64,000 nucleotides of DNA. It comes from Azorhizobium sp943371865 (GTDB lineage Bacteria > Pseudomonadota > Alphaproteobacteria > Rhizobiales > Xanthobacteraceae). This document shows, in pieces, positions 1-7,927 of the stretch (positions are counted from its first letter, which is position 1; each line of letters starts with the position of its first letter). The position numbers and the translations under genes were made by a program. The DNA lies in the NCBI RefSeq assembly GCF_943371865.1, contig NZ_CALRWL010000002.1, forward strand, positions 248,001 to 312,000, read 5' to 3'. The notes below the pieces were generated by a model, which did no database searches, had not been told where the DNA came from, and saw only the letters and a list, made by a program, of their open reading frames with translations.

Positions 1-58
1 GGCAGTCCCAGGACGATGCTGTTGGGATCGTCAAGATCCTGCGAAGGGGACGCTAGCC

Positions 59-1030
59 ATGGCGGCTACCCCTCCGCAAACGATGGGCTCGGGTACCCGG
101 CAGGATGCAGTCGTGGGTGTGCTGTGCGGCGTTGCAGTCGCATTGATCTGGTCAAGTTGGTCCGTGGCCACCCGTTTCGCGGTGACGACAAGCCTTGGTC
201 CGCATGATGTGACGTTCCTGCGCTTTGGCGTATCATCCTTGCTTCTGTGGCCAGTCCTTGTGCGCAAGGGACTGGGGATCCAGCAGATTGGCATTGTGCG
301 GTTGCTGGTGATGGTGTTGGGCGCTGGCGTGCCGTTCATGCTGCTGGGCTCCATCGGCATGCAGTTTACCCCGGCCTCCCATGTGGCCACGCTGATGATC
401 GGGACAATGCCAATCTCGGTCGCCCTGTTGTCCGGACTTCTCTTCGGAGAAAGGTTCAGCCGACAACAGTTGGTTGGCATGGGGGCCGTCATCACCGGGG
501 TGATCTGCATCGGCGGCTATGCGCTGATTGCGAATCGTGCTGCCGGTGAATGGCGGGGCGATTTGCTGTTCCTGCTCGCAGGCTTGTTCTTCGCGAGCTT
601 CACTTTGGCGCAGCGGCGTTCGGGCGTCAGCCCATGGCATGCGACGGCGCTGGTCAATTGCTTGTCGGCTTTGCTGTTCGCCCCGATCTATCTTCTGTGG
701 TTGAAGCCGAACATCTTTATGGCGCCGCCTGCTGCAGTGGCGTTCCAGGTCGTTGCACAAGGTCTCGCCGTAGCAATCCCGGGGATGTATTTTTATGCAG
801 AGGCCGTGCGCCGTTTAGGTGCCCCGAGGGCTGCCATTTTCGGAGCCCTTGCACCCGCCCTTACCGTTCTGATCGGCATGATCATTCTCAAGGAAGTTCC
901 CGCTTGGTCGACTATTGCTGGGATGGCGCTGGTCATGTGCGGTGTCGGACTCGTCGTCACGGGAGGGCATGCAAACCAAGTTAAGTGGAAAGGCCCCGGT
1001 CGAGCAGTCAACATTTGGCAAAAACCCTAA
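59..1030 (+). CDS. DMT-family (EamA) inner-membrane transporter
   Basis: A 323-residue, very hydrophobic protein with about ten predicted membrane segments arranged as two EamA repeats (roughly residues 18-150 and 165-300). This is the usual size and shape of drug/metabolite transporter superfamily exporters. The second repeat ends in a Gly/Val-rich helix followed by a short basic tail. The ATG at 59 follows a purine-rich GAAGGGGAC stretch and begins just before the first helix, so I kept it. Substrate cannot be read from sequence; family members export amino acids or metabolites. It is convergent with the sigma-54 regulator gene downstream. Family call firm, substrate unknown. Confidence 0.85.
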   Translation: MAATPPQTMGSGTRQDAVVGVLCGVAVALIWSSWSVATRFAVTTSLGPHDVTFLRFGVSSLLLWPVLVRKGLGIQQIGIVRLLVMVLGAGVPFMLLGSIGMQFTPASHVATLMIGTMPISVALLSGLLFGERFSRQQLVGMGAVITGVICIGGYALIANRAAGEWRGDLLFLLAGLFFASFTLAQRRSGVSPWHATALVNCLSALLFAPIYLLWLKPNIFMAPPAAVAFQVVAQGLAVAIPGMYFYAEAVRRLGAPRAAIFGALAPALTVLIGMIILKEVPAWSTIAGMALVMCGVGLVVTGGHANQVKWKGPGRAVNIWQKP

Positions 1031-1391
1031 AGACCGCGACTATTGATGGGAGATCAGGAGGAAACAGCCCCCAAGTGGGTGCCGCAAAGGCGACAGCTGG
1101 ACTGCGCACATAAGCGAGCTGCAATCCAACCCGCTCCTGCGAGCATTGGAAGCCGGCTGGACCACTCCCAAGGATCGGGCATACGTCGTGCCGATCCTTG
1201 CCTGGGTTCACTCGGTCATGATCGAAGGGCCGGTGCGGCAGGTGCTTCGCGACAAGGGCGAAAATTCCAAATCCTACGATGCGTCGATTTTAGGGGGCCG
1301 ACCGGCGGAATGTCCGCATCCGGCGAGGGCCGCGGGATCGGGGATCGCGCCATTGTTGTTCACGCGAGCATTGGGGCGTGTGGAGCGGTCA
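1031..1391 (+). other. Gene-free gap holding a protein-like relic
   Basis: No gene with a convincing start lies here. One plus-strand frame, open from 1047, reads as protein-like sequence between about 1089 and 1290 (for example LRALEAGWTTPKDRAYVVPI followed by LAWVHSVMIEGPVRQVL). It has no ATG and only a TTG at 1146, and it degenerates after about 1290 before running into the 3' end of the opposite-strand regulator. It may be a remnant of a lost gene. I do not recognise the family. Confidence 0.25.
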
Positions 1392-2789
1392 TCACAAAGC
1401 GTACCGTTGCATCTTGGCATAGAGGTTGCTGCGGGACAGTCCGAGGGCGCTGGCTGCGGCTTGCCTGCTCTGGCATTTGCTTAAGGCATCCGCGATCATG
1501 GAGCGCTCGAGGTCTGCGACTGCGGTAGCTAGGCTCGCAGGTACAGGGGAGGGAAGGGCCGTCGAGAGCGCGGTGTCGATGCCGAGGACCTCAGCGACAT
1601 GGGGCACCTCGATGCGGTCACCATCCGTGCGGACATATATCTGCTCGATGACATTCGCCAGTTCGCGGACGTTTCCGGGCCAGGAGTAGGTCTCGAGAAG
1701 CTTGAGGGCATCGCAGGTGAATGGGCGCAGAGCCATGGCGAAGCTGAGCGCGGTACGTTCGCCGAACTTTATCGCCAGCAACTCGATATCCCCATGTCGC
1801 TCCCGCAGGGGCGGAAGGCGAATCGAGAGGACGTTCAGCCGGTAGTAAAGGTCCTGGCGAAACGTCCCGGCCTGCACCATCTCGGCCAGCGGACGACTGG
1901 TGGCGGCGATGACACGCACATCCACACGCGCAAGCTGGTTGGAGCCGACCGGCTCGACTTCTCCGTCCTGAAGGGTACGAAGGAGCTTCGCCTGGAGGGC
2001 AAGCTGCATATCGCCGATCTCGTCCAGGAACAGCGTGCCCTCATGGGCAATCTGGAACTTACCCGGGCGTGGCTGGCGGGCTGCCCCCGTGAAGGCGCCG
2101 GGGGCGACCCCAAAGAATTCGGCCTCCAGGAGGTTTTCCGGCACCGCCGCGACATTGATGGCGACGAAGGGCCTGTTCACCCGGCTCGATGCGGCGTGGA
2201 TGGCGTGTGCAGCCATTTCCTTGCCCGTGCCGGTCTCGCCGAGCAGCAAGACCGGGGAGCGCACGCCCGCCGCTCGCCGCAGCATGCGTCCCAAGTCGCG
2301 CATGGCCCCGCTGGCGCCCAGGATCTGCTCGCTGGTGTAGCGATGGGAGCGCGTGGTGGAAAGCGCCTGCTCCATACGCGCTAGGCGGGACTGCAACTGC
2401 TGCAGGCGCTCGGCGATCGGGCGGAGCTGGGGGATGCTGTTCTTCAGCGCGAAGGCGAAGGCGCCGATGATCGTGCCGCTCTCGTCCCGAAGCGGAAGAC
2501 GGGTGACCAGAAGGGATTTATCGCCATATTGGATGATGTCGAGCGGCTGGGGGTGGCCCGTCTCCACCACCTCCCGTAACCGGCTGTGCGGAATGACGCG
2601 CTCGATTTCCTGCCCGACGACGTCGCTGAGCTGAACACCGCCGAGAAGTGCCAACTGGCCCTCGCTGAACCAAACGACGCGCGAGCGATGATCGACGATG
2701 GTGGCCCCATCGATCATCTCTTCCACCATCTCGAGGAGAGACCTTGCCGCGGAAAGTCTGTCTCCAGAGGAACTCGGCATGATCGTCAT
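1392..2789 (-). CDS. Sigma-54-dependent transcriptional activator (PAS-AAA-Fis)
   Basis: A 465-residue enhancer-binding protein. An N-terminal PAS-like sensor (about residues 12-110) is followed by a sigma-54 interaction AAA+ domain with Walker A GETGTGKE, the sigma-54 contact loop GAFTGA and Walker B LFLDEIGDM, and a C-terminal Fis-type helix-turn-helix (SRQAAASALGLSRSNLYAKM). The open frame extends upstream to 2996, but that part is low-complexity and non-conserved. I chose ATG 2789; ATG 2780 is also possible. It is divergent from the 3-hydroxyacyl-CoA dehydrogenase operon, which has a -24/-12 promoter and repeated upstream sites between the two genes, so it very likely activates that operon. 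The inducer sensed by the PAS domain is unknown. Confidence 0.92.
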   Translation of the reverse strand: MTIMPSSSGDRLSAARSLLEMVEEMIDGATIVDHRSRVVWFSEGQLALLGGVQLSDVVGQEIERVIPHSRLREVVETGHPQPLDIIQYGDKSLLVTRLPLRDESGTIIGAFAFALKNSIPQLRPIAERLQQLQSRLARMEQALSTTRSHRYTSEQILGASGAMRDLGRMLRRAAGVRSPVLLLGETGTGKEMAAHAIHAASSRVNRPFVAINVAAVPENLLEAEFFGVAPGAFTGAARQPRPGKFQIAHEGTLFLDEIGDMQLALQAKLLRTLQDGEVEPVGSNQLARVDVRVIAATSRPLAEMVQAGTFRQDLYYRLNVLSIRLPPLRERHGDIELLAIKFGERTALSFAMALRPFTCDALKLLETYSWPGNVRELANVIEQIYVRTDGDRIEVPHVAEVLGIDTALSTALPSPVPASLATAVADLERSMIADALSKCQSRQAAASALGLSRSNLYAKMQRYAL

Positions 2790-2800
2790 CTGACCTGTGC

Positions 2801-2913
2801 ATCCAGAAAACAGGACTGAGTGCCCACAAATAGGACATCCAGCGCTCCAACGAAAGTGTTGGAGCGCAAGTGATGCAGCCGACCTTGCTATGTTGCGGTC
2901 CCGGAAATAGGAC
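2801..2913. repeat. Three copies of a 16-bp RTCC-N8-GGAC-like site (candidate activator-binding sites)
   Basis: Three imperfectly dyad-symmetric 16-mers share the core AAAYAGGAC: ATCCAGAAAACAGGAC at 2801-2816, TGCCCACAAATAGGAC at 2821-2836 and GTCCCGGAAATAGGAC at 2898-2913. The third is symmetric at its ends (GTCC...GGAC). Copies 1 and 2 start 20 bp apart, about two helical turns, and copy 3 lies 77 bp further on. All lie about 75-190 bp upstream of the -24/-12 promoter, the normal distance for sigma-54 enhancers. They are probably bound by the divergently encoded regulator. Confidence 0.6.
2842..2867. promoter_or_regulatory. Perfect 10-bp inverted repeat in the divergent intergenic region
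   Basis: GCGCTCCAAC and GTTGGAGCGC form perfect 10-bp arms around a 6-nt spacer, GAAAGT. It sits between copies 2 and 3 of the 16-bp repeat and about 50 bp upstream of the regulator start. It could be a protein-binding palindrome or a hairpin in the regulator mRNA leader. Symmetry is seen directly; function is inferred. Confidence 0.5.
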
Positions 2914-2987
2914 GTTCGGCCGTGGCGGGCTTGGCACCTGCAGTCGGCAAGGTGTTGCAAACGCTGGAATTCGTGCGGGCGCAGGCG

Positions 2988-3003
2988 TTGGCACAAGGTT
3001 TGC
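2988..3003 (+). promoter_or_regulatory. Sigma-54 (-24/-12) promoter
   Basis: TTGGCACAAGGTTTGC matches the consensus TGGCAC-N5-TTGC with the invariant GG and GC at the correct 12-bp separation. It faces the 3-hydroxyacyl-CoA dehydrogenase gene, whose start lies about 90 bp downstream, and is opposite a sigma-54 activator gene. Confidence 0.85.
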
Positions 3004-3094
3004 TGATCTATTCCGCAACAGGCGTCCCGCCCAGACGCGCTCCCGTAGCGTGGCTGGATGAAGGAAATGCACCTGAAGACGGTTTGGGGTGGAT

Positions 3095-4051
3095 ATGCTG
3101 CCGACGAGGATCGCCGTTATCGGCGCCGGCCTGATGGGGCACGGCATTGCGCAGGCCTTTGTCGTCGCGGGCCACGCGGTCGCGATTTACGATCCTGACC
3201 CAGGGCGGCGTGAGGGCGCGCTCCCCCGGATCAAAGCCAATCTCCGGCTGGTTGGCGGGGAGGAGGCTGCTGCGGATCTCATCATGATCCACGCAGACCT
3301 TTCGACCGCCGTCGCGCAGGCGGACGTCGTCATTGAAGCCATTCCGGAGGACCTTGTTCTCAAGCAGCAGCTGTTTGCTGCGATCGAAGATGCGGCGCCC
3401 GCCAGGTCCCTGCTAGCCAGCAATACATCCGCCATCCCCATTACCCGTATCATGTCGGTGCTGCGTAACCGTCGTCGGGCGATGGGAACGCATTGGTGGA
3501 ACCCGCCGCATCTGATCCCGCTGGTCGAGGTGATCCAGGCAGCCGATACGGGCGAAGGTGAAATTGCGGCGATGATGGAGCTGCTCTCCAGCATCGGGAA
3601 AACGCCGGTCCATGTGCGGAAGGATGTGCCCGGCTTCATCGGCAACCGTCTCCAGCATGCCATGTGGCGCGAGGCCATTGCCCTCGTCGATGCTGGCGTT
3701 TGCGACGCGGAGACGGTCGACACGGTGGTGAAGTCGAGCTTCGGGAGGCGGCTGGCGGTACTTGGTCCGCTGGAGAATGCCGATCTGGTCGGCACCGATC
3801 TCGCGCTTATGGTCCATCAGCACATCCTGCCCGACCTCGATCGCACGCCAGGCCCCCAGCCGTTCCTTCGGGAACTTGTCGCGTCGGGCTGTCTTGGCAT
3901 GAAAAGCGGGCGGGGGTTCCGCGCCTGGACAGTCCAGACGGCGCAAGCGGTTCGCGACGACCTGGCGCGTCATCTCGCTCAATGGGACGCGAACACGCGG
4001 GTTCGGGCGGAAGACTGTGCCATCCGCGAACCTGCGCCGCCCCCCGCATGA
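3095..4051 (+). CDS. 3-hydroxyacyl-CoA dehydrogenase family protein
   Basis: About 318 residues with an N-terminal NAD-binding Rossmann fold (IGAGLMGHGIAQAF) and the C-terminal helical dehydrogenase domain. The family HxxNP motif appears as THWWNPPH, containing the catalytic His, and VPGFIGNRLQ marks the domain junction. Single-module enzymes of this size oxidise 3-hydroxyacyl-CoA or, in the lambda-crystallin/carnitine dehydrogenase branch, free hydroxy acids. I chose ATG 3095; the GTG at 3089 is the alternative. First gene of the sigma-54-promoter operon, with 3-hydroxybutyrate dehydrogenase 20 bp downstream, so it probably acts on a short 3-hydroxy acid or its CoA ester. Exact substrate uncertain. 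Confidence 0.85.
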   Translation: MLPTRIAVIGAGLMGHGIAQAFVVAGHAVAIYDPDPGRREGALPRIKANLRLVGGEEAAADLIMIHADLSTAVAQADVVIEAIPEDLVLKQQLFAAIEDAAPARSLLASNTSAIPITRIMSVLRNRRRAMGTHWWNPPHLIPLVEVIQAADTGEGEIAAMMELLSSIGKTPVHVRKDVPGFIGNRLQHAMWREAIALVDAGVCDAETVDTVVKSSFGRRLAVLGPLENADLVGTDLALMVHQHILPDLDRTPGPQPFLRELVASGCLGMKSGRGFRAWTVQTAQAVRDDLARHLAQWDANTRVRAEDCAIREPAPPPA

Positions 4052-4071
4052 CCATTTGGAAGGGAGGACAC

Positions 4072-4851
4072 ATGCAGGTCCGCAACGCCATCGTCACAGG
4101 GTCCACGTCAGGAATCGGGCTTGCCATCGCTCACGCCCTCGCCGTCGACGGGTGCAACGTCATGCTCAACGGATTCGGCGACCCCGTCGAAATCGAGAAG
4201 ACTCGGCAAGCGATCGCCGAGGCGACAGGGCGAACGGTGACCTATTTTTGCGCGGACATGGGCCGACCGGCCGAGGTACGTGCCCTGGTGGACGCGGCTA
4301 AGCACACGCTCGGTCCCATCGATATCCTCGTGAATAATGCAGGCGTGCAGCACGTCGCCCCGCTGGCCGATTTCCCGGACGAGAAGTGGGACCTGTTGCT
4401 TGCGGTCAATCTCTCGGCGGCGTTCCACGCCATCAAGGCTGTCATCCCTGCCATGAGCGAGCGGGGCTTCGGTCGCATCGTGAACATTGCCTCTGCGCTC
4501 GGGCTCGTCGGTGCGCCGCACAAGCCCGCCTACGTGGCCAGCAAGCACGGTCTCGTTGGTTTGACCAAGTCGGTTGCCCTTGAGGTGGCGCAAAGGGGCG
4601 TGACCTGCAACGTCGTGTGCCCCGGCATGGTCATGACGCCGATCATCGAGATGCAGGTTGCGGATCAGGCGCGCGTCACCGGGCTGTCGCCCGAGGACGT
4701 GGTCCAGGGCGTCTTCCTGGAGAACCAACCCATTCGCCGTCCCGTGAAGCCGGAGGAAATCGCGGCTGCCGTCGTGTTCCTTTGCTCGGACGCGGCAGCA
4801 GGTGTGACCGGTACGAGCCTCGCAGTGGACGGAGGCTATACCGCACGGTGA
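4072..4851 (+). CDS. bdhA: D-3-hydroxybutyrate dehydrogenase (SDR family)
   Basis: A 259-residue classical short-chain dehydrogenase with cofactor motif TGSTSGIG, NNAG, catalytic Ser in the IASALG region and the YVASKHG Tyr-Lys pair. The segment MLNGFGDPVEIEK and the sequence around NAGVQHVAPL are characteristic of bacterial D-3-hydroxybutyrate dehydrogenases, which convert 3-hydroxybutyrate to acetoacetate with NAD in polyhydroxybutyrate or ketone-body use. The ATG at 4072 has a good GAAGGGAGGA ribosome site; the open frame upstream overlaps the previous gene and is not coding. Middle gene of the operon. Confidence 0.88.
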   Translation: MQVRNAIVTGSTSGIGLAIAHALAVDGCNVMLNGFGDPVEIEKTRQAIAEATGRTVTYFCADMGRPAEVRALVDAAKHTLGPIDILVNNAGVQHVAPLADFPDEKWDLLLAVNLSAAFHAIKAVIPAMSERGFGRIVNIASALGLVGAPHKPAYVASKHGLVGLTKSVALEVAQRGVTCNVVCPGMVMTPIIEMQVADQARVTGLSPEDVVQGVFLENQPIRRPVKPEEIAAAVVFLCSDAAAGVTGTSLAVDGGYTAR

Positions 4852-4909
4852 AGGGGGACGCAGAGCCCCCGATAGGCAAACGACAAAAACCAACACAGGG
4901 AGAAAACGC

Positions 4910-6118
4910 ATGAAGGGCTTGGTTCTCGCGGTCGCGCTCGGCGCCGCCGTGGCTGGAGTGGCGGCGCCGGCACGCGCCCAAATGTCGGACGGCAAGATCA
5001 GGATCGGCGTCCTTTCGGACCTGACCGGTGTCTATTCTGATATCAATGGCGAGGGGTCGGCGACTGCGGCGCGCCTCGCGGCGGAGGAGTTCGGGAACGC
5101 CATCAATGGCGTTCCGGTCGAGATCGTCGTCGCCGATCATCAAAACAAGCCGGACTTGGCCGCTAGCATCGCGCGCAAATGGATCGACACCGACCAGATC
5201 GACGTGGTCGCCGATGTGCCGAACTCCGCTGCCGCGCTCGCGGTGCAAGGCATTACCCGGGAGCGGAAGCGCATCTTCCTGATGTCCGGTCCCGGCGCCG
5301 TCGATCTGACGGGCAAGGCATGCAGTCCCTATGGGTTCATGTGGACCTGGGATACCCACTCGGTGTCGGCGGGAACGGCTCGCGCCCTTGTCGCCAAAGG
5401 CGAAAAGACCTGGTTTTTCATCACCACCGACTACGCCTTCGGCCACTCGCTGGAGGAAGAGGCCAGCAAGACGGTGAAGGCGCTTGGCGGAACCGTGAAG
5501 GGCGGCGTCCGGGTTCCGCTGGCAACGTCGGACTTCTCCTCATTCTTGGTTCAGGCCCAGGCGTCAGGTGCCAAGGTGGTGGCCCTGGCGAACGCAGGCG
5601 GCGACACGATCAATTCCGTCAAGCAGGCAAACGAGTTCGGACTACCGCAGGGCGGGCAGACGCTTGCGGGCCTTCTATTGAACATCAACGACATTCACGC
5701 CCTTACGCTACCGATCGCTCACGGACTGATCATGTCCAATTCCTTCTACTGGGACATGAATGACGAGACGCGGGCTTGGTCGAAGCGGTTTGAGGCGAAG
5801 ACAGGTCGCAAGCCGTCGATGAACCAGGCGGGCGTCTATTCCGCCGTCCGCCACTATCTCCAGGCTGTGAAGGATGCGGGAACGGATGATGCCGACAAGG
5901 TGGCGGAGAAGATGCGCGTCACACCTGTGAACGACATGATGATGAAGAATGCCAGTATCGGAAAGAATGGCCGGGTGTTCGGCGACATGTACCTGTTCGA
6001 GGTGAAAAAGCCGGCGGAGTCCAAGGGGGCATGGGACTATCTCACCCTCATCCAGACCATCCCCGGCAAGGAGGCCTATATCCCGGAAAGCGAGAGCGGC
6101 TGCCCGCTGGTGAAGTGA
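4910..6118 (+). CDS. Periplasmic branched-chain-amino-acid-type substrate-binding protein
   Basis: A 402-residue Peripla_BP_6 family protein with a Sec signal peptide (cleavage probably after PARAQ, about residue 24), then a mature N-terminus IRIGVLSDLTGVYSDINGEG typical of LivJ-like binding proteins. It follows the dehydrogenases in the sigma-54 operon by 58 bp and has a GGGAG ribosome site. No permease or ATPase genes accompany it in this operon; the complete LivHMGF set lies convergently just downstream with its own binding protein. It may feed that transporter or a distant one. The ligand is likely a hydroxy acid or related carboxylate given its neighbours, which is inference. Confidence 0.85.
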   Translation: MKGLVLAVALGAAVAGVAAPARAQMSDGKIRIGVLSDLTGVYSDINGEGSATAARLAAEEFGNAINGVPVEIVVADHQNKPDLAASIARKWIDTDQIDVVADVPNSAAALAVQGITRERKRIFLMSGPGAVDLTGKACSPYGFMWTWDTHSVSAGTARALVAKGEKTWFFITTDYAFGHSLEEEASKTVKALGGTVKGGVRVPLATSDFSSFLVQAQASGAKVVALANAGGDTINSVKQANEFGLPQGGQTLAGLLLNINDIHALTLPIAHGLIMSNSFYWDMNDETRAWSKRFEAKTGRKPSMNQAGVYSAVRHYLQAVKDAGTDDADKVAEKMRVTPVNDMMMKNASIGKNGRVFGDMYLFEVKKPAESKGAWDYLTLIQTIPGKEAYIPESESGCPLVK

Positions 6119-6125
6119 GGCTGGG

Positions 6126-6156
6126 CCAGGGAGCGACATCTGTTGCCGCTCCCTGG
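6126..6156 (+). terminator. Hairpin after the binding-protein gene
   Basis: CCAGGGAGCG and CGCTCCCTGG form a perfect 10-bp stem with an 11-nt loop, 8 bp past the stop codon. No T-run follows, so termination strength is uncertain. Confidence 0.55.
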
Positions 6157-6371
6157 ACACGCTCGGTGCACCCTTCCGTCGAGCATGCCGTCGCCGTCCT
6201 AGTGCGATCCGGCGCCATGGCACAACCTCGAGGGAGGATGCAGCTTCCGCGAACCACGCTGGTACGCGAGGTGGGCACCCACCTTCTCCATTCTGTCGGC
6301 AGGCTATTTTACGAAGCACGCCCGCCGGTCCGGCGGGGACGCCGGCGTTCCCTGGCACGAAGGTGCCGGTC

Positions 6372-6404
6372 GGGGGGCGCCCCGTCCCCCGCGCGGCGCC
6401 CCCC
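6372..6404. terminator. Strong GC hairpin between convergent operons
   Basis: GGGGGGCGCC and GGCGCCCCCC form a perfect 10-bp stem with a 13-nt loop midway between the ends of the sigma-54 operon and the Liv operon. It could act in both directions. The rest of the 365-bp gap (6119-6483) shows no gene. Confidence 0.5.
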
Positions 6405-6483
6405 AATGCCCTGGCTTTTCCGTGATTTGGCGACGCGGGATGTGTGGTCGAGACGGGCTTGGCGGTGTCCGATCGCGGCGTCC

Positions 6484-7221
6484 TTAAGCCGCTTCCAGCC
6501 CCATCATCGCCCGGCGCAGATCCTCCGGATCGATAGCGCCGGACTGGCGGTCGATGGTGCGGATGATATGGCCGTGAGACAGCACATAGGCCCGTGCCGC
6601 CAGGTCCACCGCCTGGAAGAAGCTTTGTTCCGCCATAAGGATGGTCAGGTCGCCCTTGGCTTGCAGGTTGCGGACCGCCTCGAACACCTGCGCCACCACG
6701 ATGGGGGCGAGCCCCACGGAGGGTTCATCGATCAGCACGATGCGCGGCGCCGTCATCAGCGCCCGGGCGATGGCAAGGAGTTGCTGCTGCCCGCCGCTCA
6801 TGGTGGCGGCCCGCTGCGCCCGGCGCTCGCGCAGCAGCGGGAAGGTCTCGTAGCAGAAGGCGAGGTTGGTCTTCAGGTCCGCCTTGGCCCGCGCGCAACT
6901 GCCGGCGAGCACGAGATTCTCCTCCACCGTCAGATTGGGCACCAGCCGGCGGCCTTCCGGCACCAGCGCGATGCCTTCGTTGACCACCCGGTGGGGGGCC
7001 ATGCGGGTGAGGTCGATGGTGCGGCCGTCCCACTCCAGCAGGATACGCCCGCGGGTGGGGGGGACGAAGCCGAGGATGGCGTTGAGCAACGTGCTCTTGC
7101 CATTGCCATTGGTGCCCAGCAGGGCGACGAACTCGCCTGCATTCAGCTCCAGCGAGACATCGTGCAGCACCGCGACCGCGCCATAGCCGGCGCTGAGGTT
7201 TTCAATGATGAGCCTGTTCAC
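6484..7221 (-). CDS. livF: Branched-chain-amino-acid-type ABC transporter ATPase LivF
   Basis: About 245 residues with Walker A GTNGNGKST, ABC signature MSGGQQQ, Walker B IVLIDEP and the H-loop region replaced by EQ, as is typical of LivF proteins (MAEQSF). I chose GTG 7221, giving the start VNRLIIENLSAGYG; it overlaps livG by 20 bp, and ATG starts at 7251 or 7263 would add unconserved residues. Last gene of the aromatic-acid-linked operon; with LivG, LivH and LivM it makes a HAAT-family importer. Confidence 0.88.
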   Translation of the reverse strand: MNRLIIENLSAGYGAVAVLHDVSLELNAGEFVALLGTNGNGKSTLLNAILGFVPPTRGRILLEWDGRTIDLTRMAPHRVVNEGIALVPEGRRLVPNLTVEENLVLAGSCARAKADLKTNLAFCYETFPLLRERRAQRAATMSGGQQQLLAIARALMTAPRIVLIDEPSVGLAPIVVAQVFEAVRNLQAKGDLTILMAEQSFFQAVDLAARAYVLSHGHIIRTIDRQSGAIDPEDLRRAMMGLEAA

Positions 7222-7927
7222 CGAAATAGACCTTCTGCACGAGCGGATCATTGGCGACGGCATCGGGCAAACCGTCAGCGATGAGCAGGCCGGTCTCCAG
7301 ACAGATGATGCGATGGGAAAAGCGCATCACCGCATGCATGATGTGCTCAATCATGATGACCGCGACCCCGGCCTCGTTGAGCCGCTCGAGGATCACCAGC
7401 ACATCGTCGATCTCGCGGTTGGAGAGGCCCGCCATCGCCTCGTCGGCGATCAGGACCTTGGGCCGGCCGGCGAGCGCACGGGCCAGTTCCAGCTTGCGCA
7501 ATTCCAGTTGGGTGAGCCCGCCCGCCTCGTGCGCGGCGCGCCCGGCCAGGCCAACGGAGTCCAGCACCTCCATGGCGCGGACGTGCGGGTCCGCCACGTC
7601 GTGCAGATGGTCGAGGGGCACCAGCAGGTTTTCCAGCACGGTCATGCCGGTAAAGGGCTTGGGGATCTGGAACGAGCGGGCCAATCCCATGCGGGCGCGC
7701 AGATGCGGCGCCAGGCCGGTGACTTTGCGGCCCAGGAACCACACCTCGCCGGCGCTGGGGGTGAGCGTGCCGGTCAGGCAGTTGATCAGTGTGGTCTTGC
7801 CGGAGCCGTTGGGCCCGATGATGCCGAGCCGTTCGCCCGGTTGCAGTGCGACCGAGATGGGGCCAAGCGCCCTAAGCGCGCCGAAGGTCTTCTCGATCCC
7901 CTCGACCGCAAGGATGGGAGCGCTCAT
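7202..7927 (-). CDS. livG: Branched-chain-amino-acid-type ABC transporter ATPase LivG
   Basis: 241 residues from ATG 7927 (MSAPILAVEGIEKTFG). Walker A GPNGSGKTT, Walker B LIADEAMAG and the switch His in IEHIMHAV are present. The LivG-specific end (PLVQKVYFGE) is intact. The canonical LSGGQ signature reads GGLTQLELRK, a divergence often seen in LivG. The frame is open far upstream to 9025, but that part is a shadow of livM. It overlaps livM by 4 bp, indicating translational coupling. Confidence 0.88.
   Translation of the reverse strand: MSAPILAVEGIEKTFGALRALGPISVALQPGERLGIIGPNGSGKTTLINCLTGTLTPSAGEVWFLGRKVTGLAPHLRARMGLARSFQIPKPFTGMTVLENLLVPLDHLHDVADPHVRAMEVLDSVGLAGRAAHEAGGLTQLELRKLELARALAGRPKVLIADEAMAGLSNREIDDVLVILERLNEAGVAVIMIEHIMHAVMRFSHRIICLETGLLIADGLPDAVANDPLVQKVYFGEQAHH

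Noticed and set aside
6353..6368. TGGCAC-like -24 element in the gap after the binding-protein gene
   Set aside because: No TTGC follows at the required spacing, and it lies between two convergent gene ends.
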